From: Defluviimonas aquaemixtae | GTDB taxonomy: Bacteria > Pseudomonadota > Alphaproteobacteria > Rhodobacterales > Rhodobacteraceae | Length of the DNA: 64,000 nucleotides | Assembly: GCF_900302475.1 (NCBI RefSeq) | Contig: NZ_OMOQ01000002.1 | Span: forward strand, 434,001 to 498,000 | Direction: 5' to 3' | Shown here: positions 7,459 to 17,067 of the stretch, piece by piece | How positions within the stretch are numbered: position 1 is the stretch's first letter | Layout: every line of letters starts with the position of its first letter | Notes under the pieces: model-generated | What the model was told of the DNA's origin: nothing | The model's input: the letters and a program-made list of their open reading frames with translations, nothing else | The model's database searches: none | Made by a program: the position numbers and the translations under genes

Positions 7459-9483
7459 TCAGACGAGATCGCGCGGCACGTCCTCGTGCCATTCCCGTTC
7501 GGCGACAACGTCGTCCCCATCGAGCGCCCTGAGCGTCGCGTCGATGCGCCAGACGTCGCGCAGCGCCCGCACGGTCACCTCCGCGTCGACCGTCGCCTGC
7601 CAGTCATCGCGGCGATAGGTCTTGTGCCAGCGACACGTGCCCGTCGCGCTGTTGGGGTCGTCGGGATGGATGGTGAAGACATCCTCGCTCCGGGAGCCGA
7701 ATTCGATGCCGGTGTGCAGATGGGTGACAGGCTCGGATGCGTCGTTCCGGCGGTAGGTCGAGATGCCGCTCACGAGGTCGATCGTCTCGGTCCGGCTGAA
7801 CTCATGCCGGCCGGGCTTGTCCGTCCTGAGCGGCGCGGCGCCCTCGGGCGCTCCGAACGGGGTGAGCGCGGAATCCGACCCTTTTGGCTTGCGTACCGGA
7901 AGCAGCAGCCGGCTCTTGCCCGTGGACAGCGTCAGCTGCAAGGTTTCCGGCGCGGGCCAGATCACCGGCCAGTAGGAGGTCGATAGCGCAAGCCGTAGGC
8001 GCTGGCCCTTCGCGAAGCGCTGGCCACAGACGTTGAGCTGCAATCGAACGCGTTCGGCCTTGCCCGGCGTCATGGGCGCGGGATCGGCATGGCTGTTCCG
8101 GTGTGTGAGGTTCAGGACGCCATAGGTCACGAGCGTCGCCGCGCCGTCGGGTGCCACCGCCGACAGCACCGCCGCGAGATTGGCGACTGGGCGGTCGGAG
8201 GCGACCTCGGCATCGAGGATGGGGAAGCCGAGAAGCTCCAGATCGTCCTCCAGCGGCCCGGTCTCGAGCACGACCGAGCCCCCCGCCTCGACGCGCTGAT
8301 CGGTCGCGAGGTCGGCGACGAGACCATAGGAACACCAGTTCTGCGCCCCGCGGCCCACGGTCTGCGGGGAGGCGATCACTATTGAGCCATCCCTGGCCGT
8401 CTCGCGCGTGAGCCCGCCGGGAACCAATGTCAGCGCAAGCTCATCGGTTCTCGTGCCCGACCACGACGGCTCCGCCACCCATTTGCCCGGCCGCTCGGCA
8501 TAGTGCGTCGCGGGCGGCGCCGGGTCCTGCACCCAGGCACGCAGTATCGGCTCGTTCATGATGCCGGTGTCGATGCCTTTCAGGTGCTGGTCCCACCAGC
8601 GCAGGCACTCCTGCAGGAAGCCGATGCGCGGCCCCGGCTCGGCGAAATGCGGGTACTTGTGCGCCCACGGGCCGACCAGGCCTTTCTTGGGCCCCGGCAG
8701 GTGCTCGAGCAGCCGGAAGATCGCGTTGGTGTAGCCGTCGGCCCATCCGCCCACGGCGTAGACCGCGGCCTCGATCGCCGAGAAGTCCTCGCAGACCGAG
8801 CCGTGCCGGTAGAAGGCGTCGCGGCGCTGGTGACGGAACCAGTCGAGCATCCAGAGCCCGTTGTTCTCCAGCCGCTCCTTCCACATCTCGCGCCAGCGGT
8901 CGCCGACGATGGCCGGGTCGGGCGGCGTGTTGGCGATGGCGAAGGCGGTCGCGCCCCAGGCGAGCTTGTCGGTGAGCATCGCGCCGCCCATGAAATGGAT
9001 GTCGTCGGAATAGCGGTCATCGGTCGAACAGAGCGTGATGACCGCCTTCAGCGCCGGCGGCCGGCGGGCCGCGACCTGAAGTCCATTGAAGCCGCCCCAG
9101 CTGATGCCGATCATGCCGACCGCGCCCGAACACCACGGCTGCGCCGCGAGCCAGGCGATCACGTCGAGCGCGTCGTCCTGTTCCTGCGTGAGGTACTCGC
9201 CGAGGCAGATGCCCTCGCTGTCGCCCGTCCCGCGCATGTCAACCCGGACGCCGGCATAGCCGAAGCCGGCGAAGTAGGGATGCGTCAGGTGGTCCCGTTC
9301 CACCGTCCCGTCGCGCTTGCGGTAGGGGAGATACTCGAGGATCGCGGGCACCGGATCGGCCTCGGCGTCCTCGGGCAGCCAGATCCGCGCGGCGAGCTTC
9401 GTGCCGTCGGACATCGGGATCCAGGTGTTATCGATCTCGCGGACCTTCCGGGGGAAGTCGGTGCGGACGGGGATGTCGGGCAT
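7459..9483 (-). CDS. CocE/NonD family (S15) hydrolase, copy 2
   Basis: A 674-residue alpha/beta hydrolase of the X-Pro dipeptidyl-peptidase S15/cocaine-esterase family. N-terminal catalytic domain: WIPMSDGTKLAARIWLP (~21-37), VDMRGTGDSEG oxyanion region (~81-91), nucleophile elbow GISWGG with Ser128, and GPWAHKYPH supplying the likely catalytic His. A C-terminal jelly-roll domain follows. There is no signal peptide, so it should be cytoplasmic. These enzymes cut peptide, amide or ester bonds of small molecules. It is the last gene of the minus-strand peptide-transport cassette, 15 bp after its paralogue, so imported peptides or N-acyl compounds are the likely substrates (inference). GAGGAG lies ~10 nt before the ATG. 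Confidence 0.8.
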   Translation of the reverse strand: MPDIPVRTDFPRKVREIDNTWIPMSDGTKLAARIWLPEDAEADPVPAILEYLPYRKRDGTVERDHLTHPYFAGFGYAGVRVDMRGTGDSEGICLGEYLTQEQDDALDVIAWLAAQPWCSGAVGMIGISWGGFNGLQVAARRPPALKAVITLCSTDDRYSDDIHFMGGAMLTDKLAWGATAFAIANTPPDPAIVGDRWREMWKERLENNGLWMLDWFRHQRRDAFYRHGSVCEDFSAIEAAVYAVGGWADGYTNAIFRLLEHLPGPKKGLVGPWAHKYPHFAEPGPRIGFLQECLRWWDQHLKGIDTGIMNEPILRAWVQDPAPPATHYAERPGKWVAEPSWSGTRTDELALTLVPGGLTRETARDGSIVIASPQTVGRGAQNWCSYGLVADLATDQRVEAGGSVVLETGPLEDDLELLGFPILDAEVASDRPVANLAAVLSAVAPDGAATLVTYGVLNLTHRNSHADPAPMTPGKAERVRLQLNVCGQRFAKGQRLRLALSTSYWPVIWPAPETLQLTLSTGKSRLLLPVRKPKGSDSALTPFGAPEGAAPLRTDKPGRHEFSRTETIDLVSGISTYRRNDASEPVTHLHTGIEFGSRSEDVFTIHPDDPNSATGTCRWHKTYRRDDWQATVDAEVTVRALRDVWRIDATLRALDGDDVVAEREWHEDVPRDLV

Positions 9484-9498
9484 GGGCTGTGGGCTCCT

Positions 9499-11514
9499 CT
9501 ACATGCCGTTGCGCGGGATCTCGTGATGCCAGTCGACGTGGTGGAACTCCTCCTCGCCGTCGCGGCAGGTCACACTGGCCTTCAGGACGAAATGCGTCTT
9601 CGTCGCGGTCATTTCGGACCAGGTCTCGAACCGGGGATTCCAATCGTCGCGCCGGAAGAAGCCCGACTGCTTCATGATCGCCCGCGCGCTGAGCGGGTCC
9701 GGCCCGATCTCGTAGATCCGTTCCGACACATCGCCGATCACAGTTCCGGTCTCGTCGAGCCGCACATCGCCCACCGGCCCGAACACGCCGCCGTCGATGA
9801 AGACGCGATGGACGAGCGTGCCGGTCTTGAGATCCATCCGCCAGTCGCGTTCGAGCTTGCCCTCGCGCAGCTGCGTGGCCTTGCGCTTCGCTCTGGGCGC
9901 GGGTTCGGGCAGCGCGCGGGGATCGGGGGCGTCGGGTGTTGCGTGCCGGACGGGAAGGTTCAGCCGCGAATGACCGGGCTTCAGCGTCAGGGTGACGATC
10001 TCCGGCGACGGCCAGAGGATCGGCCAGTAGGTCGAGGCGACATGCAGGACCAGGCGATGCCCGGCCGCGACCCGCTGCGCGATCCCGTGCAGTGGCACGC
10101 TGATGCGCATCTCTTCGCCGGGGATGACGGGCGACGGTCGTTCGTCGCCATTGCGGTGCGCGAAATTCGCAAAGCCCCGCGTGATCAGCGTCTGCGCGCC
10201 GTCGGGCGCCTCGTCTGCCAGCGTGACCGCGACGAAACCCTGCGGACGGTCGGCGCTGACGACGAGATCGACGGAGGGCTGGCCGAGGATGTCGGTCGCC
10301 TCGTCTAGCGGTGGGCTGCGGAACAGAAGCGCCCCGCCCGCGTCGTGCCGCAGGTCCACCGGCATGTCGCCCGGGATGGCGAACGAGCACATGTCGCCCC
10401 CCGCCTTGCCGTAGTCCGTGGAGGACGCGATCCGCATCGGTTCGCCGTTGGTGTCGGCCTCATCTCCCAGTCCGGCCGCGTTCAGCCAGAGGCCGCGCTC
10501 AGACACGTTCGGAGACGGCCATGCCGCTTCCTCCACCCACCGGCCCGGCCGCTCGCTGTGGTAGCCGGCGGGCGCGACGCCCTCCTGCATCCAGAAGCGC
10601 AGGAGCGGCTCGTCCACAAGCCCGGTGTCCTCGCCCTTCAGCCAGAGGTTCCACCAGCGGATCATCTCGTCGAGGAAATCGGCCTTGGGACCCGGGATGC
10701 CCTCATGAGGATAAAGATGGGCCCAGGGACCCATCAACACCTTCACCGGGCCCTTCAGATGCTCGGCTATCCGGAACGGCGTGTCGCGGAAGAGATCGGC
10801 CCAACCGCCGAAGAAATAGACCGGGATCGCGACGTCGTCGTAGTTCTCCGAGATCGAGCCGCGCCGCCACATATGGTCATGCGTCTGATGTTGCAGCCAC
10901 AGGGCCGGCCAGAACGTCATCGCGTCGAGTCGTTCCTTCCACTTCTCGCGCCACTTGTCCGCCCCCACGATCTGGGGATCTGGAGGCAGGGCGTTCAGGA
11001 GCTGCATGATCGAGCCCCACCAGAAGTTGTCGTTGGCGAGGACCCCGCCGTAGAAATGGATGTCCTCGAGCCAGCGGTCGTCGGTCCCCATCACCGGCGC
11101 GATGGCCTTGAGCGCGGGCGGGCGCTTCGCCGCGACCTGAAACGACGTGTAGGCGCCCCAGGACTTGCCGAACATGCCGACTTTGCCGTCGCACCACTCC
11201 TGCGCGGCGATCCAGGCGATGACGTCGGCGCCGTCCTGAATCTCCTGCTCGGAATACTCGTCCGCCATCAGCCCGTCGCTGTCGCCCGCCCCCCGCATGT
11301 CGACGCGGATCGAGACATAGCCCGCCTCGGCGAGGCGTGGATGCATGCTTTCGTCCCGCATCCGCGTCCGGTCGCGGCGGCGGTAGGGTATGTATTCCAG
11401 GATCGCGGGGAGCGGCGTGCGTGCAGCCTCTTCCGGCATCCACATCCGGGCGGCGAGCCTCGCGCCGTCGGGCATCGGGATCCAGGCGGTTTCGATCGAG
11501 CGGATCTCAGGCAT
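9499..11514 (-). CDS. CocE/NonD family (S15) hydrolase, copy 1
   Basis: A 671-residue paralogue of the next gene, same two-domain layout: WIPMPDGARLAARMWMP (~11-27), VDMRGAGDSDG (~71-81), nucleophile elbow GKSWGA with Ser118, GPWAHLYPH catalytic His region, C-terminal jelly roll. The elbow differs from copy 2 (Lys for Ile, Ala for Gly), which suggests different substrate scope. ATG 11514 has GAGGAG 9-14 nt upstream; an in-frame GTG at 11529 would place the start inside that ribosome site. The start overlaps the end of the upstream ATPase gene by 8 bp, so it is translationally linked to the transporter. No export signal is seen. Confidence 0.8.
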   Translation of the reverse strand: MPEIRSIETAWIPMPDGARLAARMWMPEEAARTPLPAILEYIPYRRRDRTRMRDESMHPRLAEAGYVSIRVDMRGAGDSDGLMADEYSEQEIQDGADVIAWIAAQEWCDGKVGMFGKSWGAYTSFQVAAKRPPALKAIAPVMGTDDRWLEDIHFYGGVLANDNFWWGSIMQLLNALPPDPQIVGADKWREKWKERLDAMTFWPALWLQHQTHDHMWRRGSISENYDDVAIPVYFFGGWADLFRDTPFRIAEHLKGPVKVLMGPWAHLYPHEGIPGPKADFLDEMIRWWNLWLKGEDTGLVDEPLLRFWMQEGVAPAGYHSERPGRWVEEAAWPSPNVSERGLWLNAAGLGDEADTNGEPMRIASSTDYGKAGGDMCSFAIPGDMPVDLRHDAGGALLFRSPPLDEATDILGQPSVDLVVSADRPQGFVAVTLADEAPDGAQTLITRGFANFAHRNGDERPSPVIPGEEMRISVPLHGIAQRVAAGHRLVLHVASTYWPILWPSPEIVTLTLKPGHSRLNLPVRHATPDAPDPRALPEPAPRAKRKATQLREGKLERDWRMDLKTGTLVHRVFIDGGVFGPVGDVRLDETGTVIGDVSERIYEIGPDPLSARAIMKQSGFFRRDDWNPRFETWSEMTATKTHFVLKASVTCRDGEEEFHHVDWHHEIPRNGM

Positions 11515-12520
11515 CGGTCGTCTCCTCACGGCGGGGCGGGCGGGCGCCGGGCGACAGGGGGAAGTGACAGGCGGTGCGGTGCGGGTCGTCTGGCGCAGGC
11601 AGTGGCACTTCCGTTCGGCAGCGCGCCTCGGCCCAGGGGCAGCGCGTGTGGAACTCGCAGCCCGGGGGGCGCGCGAGAAGCGAGGGCACCTCGGCCGGCA
11701 GCGCGATGCGGTCGATGATCCGGTCGGGATCGGGCTCGGGGTTCGCCGACAGAAGCGCCTTCGTGTAGGGGTGGCGCGGGGCGGTGAAGATCGCCTCGGA
11801 CCCGCCCAGTTCCACGAAGCGGCCGAGATACATCACCGCCATGCGGTCGGCGACCTGGCGCACGACATGCAGGTTGTGCGTGATGATCAGGAGCGACAGA
11901 CCCAGCCGGTCACGCAGGTCGTTCAGCAGGTTCAGGATCTCGCCCTGCACGGAGACGTCGAGTCCTGCCGTGGGCTCGTCCGCCACGATCAGAGCCGGGT
12001 CGAGCGCGATGGCGCGCGCCACGCCGACGCGCCGCGCCTGGCCGCCCGACAGCTGGTGCGGATAGCGGTCCGCGAAGTCGGCAGACAGGCCGACGAGCGC
12101 GAGAAGCCGTTTCGTCTCGGCACCGAGGTCGCGGTCGGTCATCTCGTGGATGCGGAACGGCTCTGCGATCAGCTGCCCGACCGTCAGCCGCGGCGAGAGC
12201 GATCCGACAGGGTCCTGGAACATCATAGCCATTTGGCGGCGGACAGGCTTCATGGCGCGCGTGCTCAGACCGTTGAGCTTCTTCCCGTCGAAGATGATCT
12301 CTCCCTCGGCACACCGCAGCAGCCCGTTGATCGCTCGCGCCAGCGTCGTCTTGCCCGAGCCGGATTCGCCGACAAGCGCGAAGGTCTCGCCCTTGGCGAT
12401 GTCGAAGCTCACCCCGGCGACGCCGTCAATTTCGGTCGGTCGCCCGAGCGCTTGGGAGAGCAGGCCACCGATCTCGAAACTGACGCGCACGTCGCGGACG
12501 GAGAGCAGCGAGTCGCTCAT
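11507..12520 (-). CDS. Oligopeptide/dipeptide ABC transporter ATPase (OppF/DppF type)
   Basis: A 337-residue ATPase with Walker A GESGSGKTT, Q-loop MMFQDPVGSLSPR, signature LSGGQARR, Walker B LIVADEPTAGLD, and the C-terminal oligopeptide/dipeptide extension (HPYTKALL; CEFHTRCPWAEARC with clustered cysteines). It pairs with the upstream OppD-type ATPase to power the two permeases. Its ATG overlaps the upstream stop (ATGA). The signature has Ala-Arg-Arg in place of the commoner QRQR. Confidence 0.88.
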   Translation of the reverse strand: MSDSLLSVRDVRVSFEIGGLLSQALGRPTEIDGVAGVSFDIAKGETFALVGESGSGKTTLARAINGLLRCAEGEIIFDGKKLNGLSTRAMKPVRRQMAMMFQDPVGSLSPRLTVGQLIAEPFRIHEMTDRDLGAETKRLLALVGLSADFADRYPHQLSGGQARRVGVARAIALDPALIVADEPTAGLDVSVQGEILNLLNDLRDRLGLSLLIITHNLHVVRQVADRMAVMYLGRFVELGGSEAIFTAPRHPYTKALLSANPEPDPDRIIDRIALPAEVPSLLARPPGCEFHTRCPWAEARCRTEVPLPAPDDPHRTACHFPLSPGARPPRREETTDA

Positions 12521-13479
12521 GGCGCGGCTTCCCAGCACAGAGCCTGGTGGCCGGGGGCGATGTCCCGCACCGGCGGCCTTTCAGCGCATCGGGGTTGGGC
12601 GATGGGGCAGCGTGGCGCGAAGATACATCCTTGGGGCCGCGCGCGCAGGTCGGGGATTTCGCCCTGAATAGTGGGCAGTTGGCGCACCCGTTCGTGCAAC
12701 CGCGCCGGATCGCATTCGAAAAGCTTCGCGGTGTAGGGATGGCGCGGACCGTGGAAAACATGGCGGATGTCACCGCGTTCGACCACTTCGCCCGCATACA
12801 TGACGATGACGTGGTCGCAAAGCTCGGCGATCACGCCGAGATGGTGCGAGATGAACAGGACCGAGCAGCCAATATCGCGTTGCAGGTCCTTCAGAAGTTC
12901 GATGGTCGCGACTTCGAGCGTGGCGTCGAGCGCCGTCGTGGGTTCGTCGGCGATCAGGAGCGCAGGCTCCATCATCAGCGCCATCGCGATGGCGATCCGC
13001 TGTTTCATCCCGCCCGAGAATTCGTGAGCGTACTGGACCAGACGGCTCTCCGCATCCGGGATGCGGACCTTGCGCAGCATCTCAACGGCGCGGGCTTTCT
13101 TCTCTGCGGGGCTCAATCCCGAGCGGTACTGGATGTTCACCATCTGCCTGCCGATCGACAGGACCGGGTTGAGCGCGCCCATCGGGTCCTGGAACACCGT
13201 CGCGATCCGCTGGCCCCTCAGCGCCCGGTACTCGTCGGGGTCAAGCTTCGTCAGGTTCCGGCCATCGGCGAAGATCAATTCGCCCGACGTGATGTCCCCA
13301 TTGTCGGCCAGAAGACCAAGGATCGCGTTAATCAGGGTCGACTTGCCGCAGCCGGATTCGCCGACGACGCCGACGATGCTGTTTTCCGGCACGTCGAAGG
13401 ATACGCCGCGCAAGGCCGACACGGTCCCGCCTTCGGTATGGAAATCGACCGACAGGTCGCGGATGGATAGAACCGTCAT
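12517..13479 (-). CDS. Oligopeptide/dipeptide ABC transporter ATPase (OppD/DppD type)
   Basis: A 320-residue ATPase: Walker A GESGCGKST (~38-46), Q-loop VFQDPMGALNP, signature FSGGMKQR, Walker B LLIADEPTTALD, and the Opp/Dpp C-terminal extension with HPYTAKLF and a Cys cluster (CIFAPRCPIAQPRC) that in relatives can bind a 4Fe-4S cluster. Its ATG shares one base with the stop of the upstream permease (TGATG). It forms a heterodimer with the next gene product. Confidence 0.88.
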   Translation of the reverse strand: MTVLSIRDLSVDFHTEGGTVSALRGVSFDVPENSIVGVVGESGCGKSTLINAILGLLADNGDITSGELIFADGRNLTKLDPDEYRALRGQRIATVFQDPMGALNPVLSIGRQMVNIQYRSGLSPAEKKARAVEMLRKVRIPDAESRLVQYAHEFSGGMKQRIAIAMALMMEPALLIADEPTTALDATLEVATIELLKDLQRDIGCSVLFISHHLGVIAELCDHVIVMYAGEVVERGDIRHVFHGPRHPYTAKLFECDPARLHERVRQLPTIQGEIPDLRARPQGCIFAPRCPIAQPRCAERPPVRDIAPGHQALCWEAAP

Positions 13480-14363
13480 CAGCGCGCCCTTAGCCTTGGG
13501 TCGAAAAGATCGCGCAAGGTCTCGCCGAGGAAAGTGAAGCCGAGCGTCGTTAGGATGATCGGCAAGCCGCCCGCGATCACGATCCAGGCGCTTTCGCGGA
13601 TGTTAGCGAAGCCGTCGTTCAGGATCGCCCCCCAGGATGGCGTGGGCGGCCGGACGCCGAGGCCGAGAAAGCTCATGCCCGCCTCGATGGCGATTACGAC
13701 GGGAATGTCCATCGAGGCGAGGATCAGAACAGGGCCGATGATGTTCGGCAGGATATGGACGCGCAGGATGCGGGCCATGCCCGCGCCCATCGACTGCGCG
13801 GCGGTGACGAATTCGGACGACTTGAGCGCTATGGTCTGGGTCCTGATGATGCGCGCATAACTCGGCACGTTGACCAGGACCACAACGATCACGACGGCGG
13901 AGAGCGACGGCCCGAAGAGCGTGACGAGAGTCAGGGCAAGCATCACCGTCGGGAAGCTTTTGACCGCGTCGAAGATGAGGATCAGGAGGTTGTCGAGCCA
14001 GCGCGGCCCATAGCCCGCGATGAGCCCCAGAACCGCGCCGATGGCAAGCGAAAGCGCCGTCGCACCAATCGCAACGCTGAGCGCAATGCGGCCGCCATGC
14101 AGGACGCGCGAAAAGAGATCACGGCCAAGCTGATCGGTTCCGAAAAGATGCGTAGCGCTCGGCCCCTGAAAGCGGTCGCGCGGGTTTAGCCGCGTCGGGT
14201 CCCAAGAGGCCAGAAGATCGGCGAAGACCGCGCCGACCACGACGATGATCACCAGCGATAGCCCGAACGCGCCCAAGGGCTCGCGCAGGATCTTCCTGAG
14301 CGTTGAGGCCAGTCCTCCAATCCGTCCGCGCGGGGCGGCGATATCAGAAACCGCTTCGGACAC
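13479..14363 (-). CDS. Dipeptide-type ABC transporter permease (DppC-like)
   Basis: A 294-residue inner-membrane permease of the BPD_transp_1 family. An N-terminal cytoplasmic stretch is followed by one TM helix, a periplasmic loop with the DppC-type motif DPTRLNPRDRFQGPSATHLFGTD shortened here, and five further TM helices. The EAA loop reads FVTAAQSMGAGMARILRVHILPN, and it ends GETLRDLFDPRLRAR. It overlaps the preceding DppB-like gene by 20 bp, which indicates coupled translation. Its partner is that gene product. Confidence 0.87.
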   Translation of the reverse strand: MSEAVSDIAAPRGRIGGLASTLRKILREPLGAFGLSLVIIVVVGAVFADLLASWDPTRLNPRDRFQGPSATHLFGTDQLGRDLFSRVLHGGRIALSVAIGATALSLAIGAVLGLIAGYGPRWLDNLLILIFDAVKSFPTVMLALTLVTLFGPSLSAVVIVVVLVNVPSYARIIRTQTIALKSSEFVTAAQSMGAGMARILRVHILPNIIGPVLILASMDIPVVIAIEAGMSFLGLGVRPPTPSWGAILNDGFANIRESAWIVIAGGLPIILTTLGFTFLGETLRDLFDPRLRAR

Positions 14364-15288
14364 GGGGATCGAGTGCTCCGATGAGAAGGTCAGCCAACAT
14401 GTTAACCAAGACGAAGAAAACAGTCGTCACCAGCACCGCGCCGGTCACGATGGGATAGTTCCTGACGAGGATCGCATCGTAGACCAGCTTTCCGATCCCC
14501 GGCCGGGCGAAGACGATCTCGGCGAAGACCGCCGACGACAGCATCTGGCCGACGCCGATGCCGAGGATCGTCACCGTGGGCAGGATCGCGATTGCGAGCG
14601 CGTAGCCGTAGACAATCTGATTTTCCGGCAGACCGAAGGCGCGGGCGGTGCGGATATGGCTCGCCTCAAGTACTTCCAGCATCGAGGCGCGGACCATCCG
14701 GGCGATGTAGCCGACCCAGCCGAGCCCGACCGCGAGCGATGGCAGAAGAAGATGTACGAGTTGGTCGCCGAGTTCGCCAGGCTGACCAGCGCCGATGGCG
14801 GGCAGCCATCTGAGCGCGACCGCGAAGATCAGAAGCGCGTAGATCGCCACGACGAAGGAGGGAACCGCGATGACTGCGACCGAGGCGACGCCGACCACCC
14901 GGTCGGCCCAACCGCCCCGGCGCACCGCCGCGAGACAGCCGAGCGGGATGCCGAGCGCCACGGACCAAGTGATCCCGCCGCCGATGAGCGCGAGCGTATA
15001 GGGCAGTTGCTCCAGAATGATCGTCATGACCGGCCGTCCCGACAGGACCTCGGTGCCAAGGTCGCCGCGCCAGGCGGAGCTGTAGAAGTTCCAGAACTGA
15101 ACATAGACCGGCCGGTCGAGACCCATGCGCTCGCGCAGCGCCTGCACCATCTCCTCGGTCGCCCGGGGCCCGAGCGCGACCGAGGCGGGGTCACCCGGCA
15201 GGAGGTAGATCATGGCGAACAGAAAGGCCATGGCTACCGACACGATGACCGCGGACAGGCCGAGCCGTTTCAGGGCGTAAATGAACAT
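14344..15288 (-). CDS. Dipeptide-type ABC transporter permease (DppB-like)
   Basis: A 314-residue permease: TM1 near residues 8-30 ending in MIYLLPGDPA (a DppB/OppB hallmark), a long periplasmic loop, then five TM segments. The EAA loop is SHIRTARAFGLPENQIVYGYAL. It ends GALDPRVRSGF as in the family. It forms a heterodimer with the DppC-like permease encoded 20 bp into its own 3' end. It lies 52 bp after the binding-protein gene, across an intercistronic hairpin. Confidence 0.87.
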   Translation of the reverse strand: MFIYALKRLGLSAVIVSVAMAFLFAMIYLLPGDPASVALGPRATEEMVQALRERMGLDRPVYVQFWNFYSSAWRGDLGTEVLSGRPVMTIILEQLPYTLALIGGGITWSVALGIPLGCLAAVRRGGWADRVVGVASVAVIAVPSFVVAIYALLIFAVALRWLPAIGAGQPGELGDQLVHLLLPSLAVGLGWVGYIARMVRASMLEVLEASHIRTARAFGLPENQIVYGYALAIAILPTVTILGIGVGQMLSSAVFAEIVFARPGIGKLVYDAILVRNYPIVTGAVLVTTVFFVLVNMLADLLIGALDPRVRSGF

Positions 15289-15301
15289 TCAGATCGGGTG
15301 C

Positions 15302-15335
15302 TGCAGCCCGGGCGACATCTGCCGTCCGGGCTGCA
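15302..15335 (-). terminator. Intercistronic hairpin after the binding-protein gene
   Basis: Perfect 10-bp inverted repeat TGCAGCCCGG (15302-15311) / CCGGGCTGCA (15326-15335), 14-nt loop, filling the gap between the binding-protein gene and the first permease. No T-run. Like the frcB hairpin it probably sets the binding protein to permease ratio. Confidence 0.55.
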
Positions 15336-15340
15336 TGATC

Positions 15341-16900
15341 TCAGGCGGGTTTGAAATCGGAGAACAGCGGCTCTCCGTTCGGCTTCAGTCCGGGCGTCAG
15401 ACTGTCGCGGTGCAAGATGCCAGTAACCTCGTGCGTGAGGAACACGTAGTCGCCGCTCTCCTCCATGATGTCCTGCATGCGCTTGTAGATCTCGTCGCGC
15501 TTGGCCGGATCGGTCTCGACGAGGCCCTGGGCGTGCAGATCCTCGAATTCGGGGCTGTTGAATCGTTCCCAGTTCCAGACGCCGATCTGCTCGGGCACGA
15601 ACCATGCCGTTGCCCAGCTCGGATCCGGCTCCATCGAGAAGCGGCCGAGGATGAGCTGCAACTTGTCCCAGTAGTCTCCATCCTTGGAGCCGAGCGTCCA
15701 GAACGTACCAGAGTCGTTCTGCTTGATCTCGCACTGAATGCCGACGTCGGCGAGATTGGCCTGGATCACCTGCGCGGCCGTCAGCCGCTCGGACTGGTTG
15801 AGGATGTCGAGCGTGACCGCCATGCCGGTTGCACCTTCGGCTTCCAGCAGTTCGCGCGCCTTGTCGGGATCGTAGTTGTAGAGATTGGCGTCACGGTGTC
15901 CAGGAAGGCCCGGCGCGATGATGCCGGTCGAGGTGCTAGCGGCGCCGAAATAGGCCGCTTCGACCACCGCCTCGCGATCGACCGCGTATTGCACGGCGCG
16001 GCGAATATTGGGGTTGTCGAACGGTGCGACATCCTGGTTAATGCCCATCCAGACATAGGCGAGCGACGGTTTTTCGACGACAACAGAGCCGGCCGGCGGC
16101 GATTCCTTCAGCCGCGGGATCGAGGCGACGGCGGTCCAGGTATAGTCGAGATCGCCCGCCTCGAAGCCAAGTTCGGCGGTCTTCGGATCCTCGATGGGAA
16201 ATATGTGGATCTCGTCATAGGCGCCCGGTTCGTAGGCCCAGTCGGGGTTGCGGACGAGGACGGTGCGCTGCTTCGGAGTCCATTCCTTGAGGACGTAAGG
16301 CCCCGACTGGCCGACCGGCTCGACGCCGATCTTGCCACCGGCGGCTTCCACGGCGGCCTTCGATAGCACCGCGCAGCTCGTTGTCGGCAGTGTGGAGGTC
16401 CACAAGGGCGCGAACGGCTCATTCAGATGAATGATGCCGGACAGCGTATCCTTGACCTCGACCTCCTTCAGCGCCGCCCAGTCGCCGGCATACGGGCTTT
16501 CGTTCGCGGGGTCGGCGATGCGTTCGTAGGAAAACTTCACGTCCTCGGCGGTCATCTGGCCGAACCCGTCGGTGAAGCCGATCTTATCGCGCAGCTTGAA
16601 GGCGATGGTCGTGGCATCAAGCTGCTCGATAGACTCGGCTGCAAGCAGCTTCCAAGACCATTCATCGCCCGGCGCGTTGACGATTAGGCCGGCATAGATT
16701 TCCCGCATGATGTCGCCTTCGGGCGCCGAAAGCCGGTAGGCCGGGTCCAGTATCTGGATGTCGCTGTAGGAGCGGACCTTCAGCACGCCGCCTTCCTGCG
16801 ACCACGACGTGCGCGGCGCGAGCATCGAGGCGACGCCCGCCCCTGCGGTCGCGGCGAACAGCCCGCGGCGTGTGAGATGATGTGTTTTCGTTGCGGACAT
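15341..16900 (-). CDS. Tat-exported peptide ABC transporter substrate-binding protein
   Basis: A 519-residue family 5 solute-binding protein (SBP_bac_5, the DppA/OppA type). The N-terminus MSATKTHHLTRRGLFAATAG has a twin-arginine motif (TRRGLF) and an Ala/Gly-rich core ending before QEGG, so it looks Tat-exported. The mature part has LDPAYRLSAPEGDIMREIYAGL, the NPNIRRAVQYAVDRE motif and a GTFWTLGSKDGDYWD region near the C-terminus. The ligand cannot be told from sequence: family members bind peptides, opines, nickel or glutathione. The neighbouring pxpBC and S15 hydrolase genes suggest peptides or pyroglutamyl compounds (inference). A 167-bp gap separates it from pxpC and could hold an internal promoter. 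Confidence 0.85.
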   Translation of the reverse strand: MSATKTHHLTRRGLFAATAGAGVASMLAPRTSWSQEGGVLKVRSYSDIQILDPAYRLSAPEGDIMREIYAGLIVNAPGDEWSWKLLAAESIEQLDATTIAFKLRDKIGFTDGFGQMTAEDVKFSYERIADPANESPYAGDWAALKEVEVKDTLSGIIHLNEPFAPLWTSTLPTTSCAVLSKAAVEAAGGKIGVEPVGQSGPYVLKEWTPKQRTVLVRNPDWAYEPGAYDEIHIFPIEDPKTAELGFEAGDLDYTWTAVASIPRLKESPPAGSVVVEKPSLAYVWMGINQDVAPFDNPNIRRAVQYAVDREAVVEAAYFGAASTSTGIIAPGLPGHRDANLYNYDPDKARELLEAEGATGMAVTLDILNQSERLTAAQVIQANLADVGIQCEIKQNDSGTFWTLGSKDGDYWDKLQLILGRFSMEPDPSWATAWFVPEQIGVWNWERFNSPEFEDLHAQGLVETDPAKRDEIYKRMQDIMEESGDYVFLTHEVTGILHRDSLTPGLKPNGEPLFSDFKPA

Positions 16901-17067
16901 CGTTCTTTACCCCCTGTGGCAAGGTGCAAGTCACGACCGCCTGCGAATGTAGGCCTCGCTTCGGGCGGGCGCTGAAAAACAGCTTGGAGGCGGCTGGGCA
17001 GAGTTGTCCAGCGTTTTGTCCCGGCGCGCGCAGATTTACCCGTTGGTGACTGATCACCGCCGACCTG
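16901..17067 (-). other. Gap between pxpC and binding-protein gene
   Basis: 167 bp without a convincing gene. A GGGGGTAAAGAACG stretch lies just before the binding-protein ATG (minus strand) and contains a usable ribosome site. No clear -35/-10 pair or hairpin was found; an internal promoter is possible. Confidence 0.4.

Noticed and set aside
8503..12667. Long plus-strand open frames of 601, 457 and 425 residues
   Set aside because: They run antisense to the two S15 hydrolases and OppF. Composition is typical of high-GC shadow frames (Arg, Pro, Gly and His rich).
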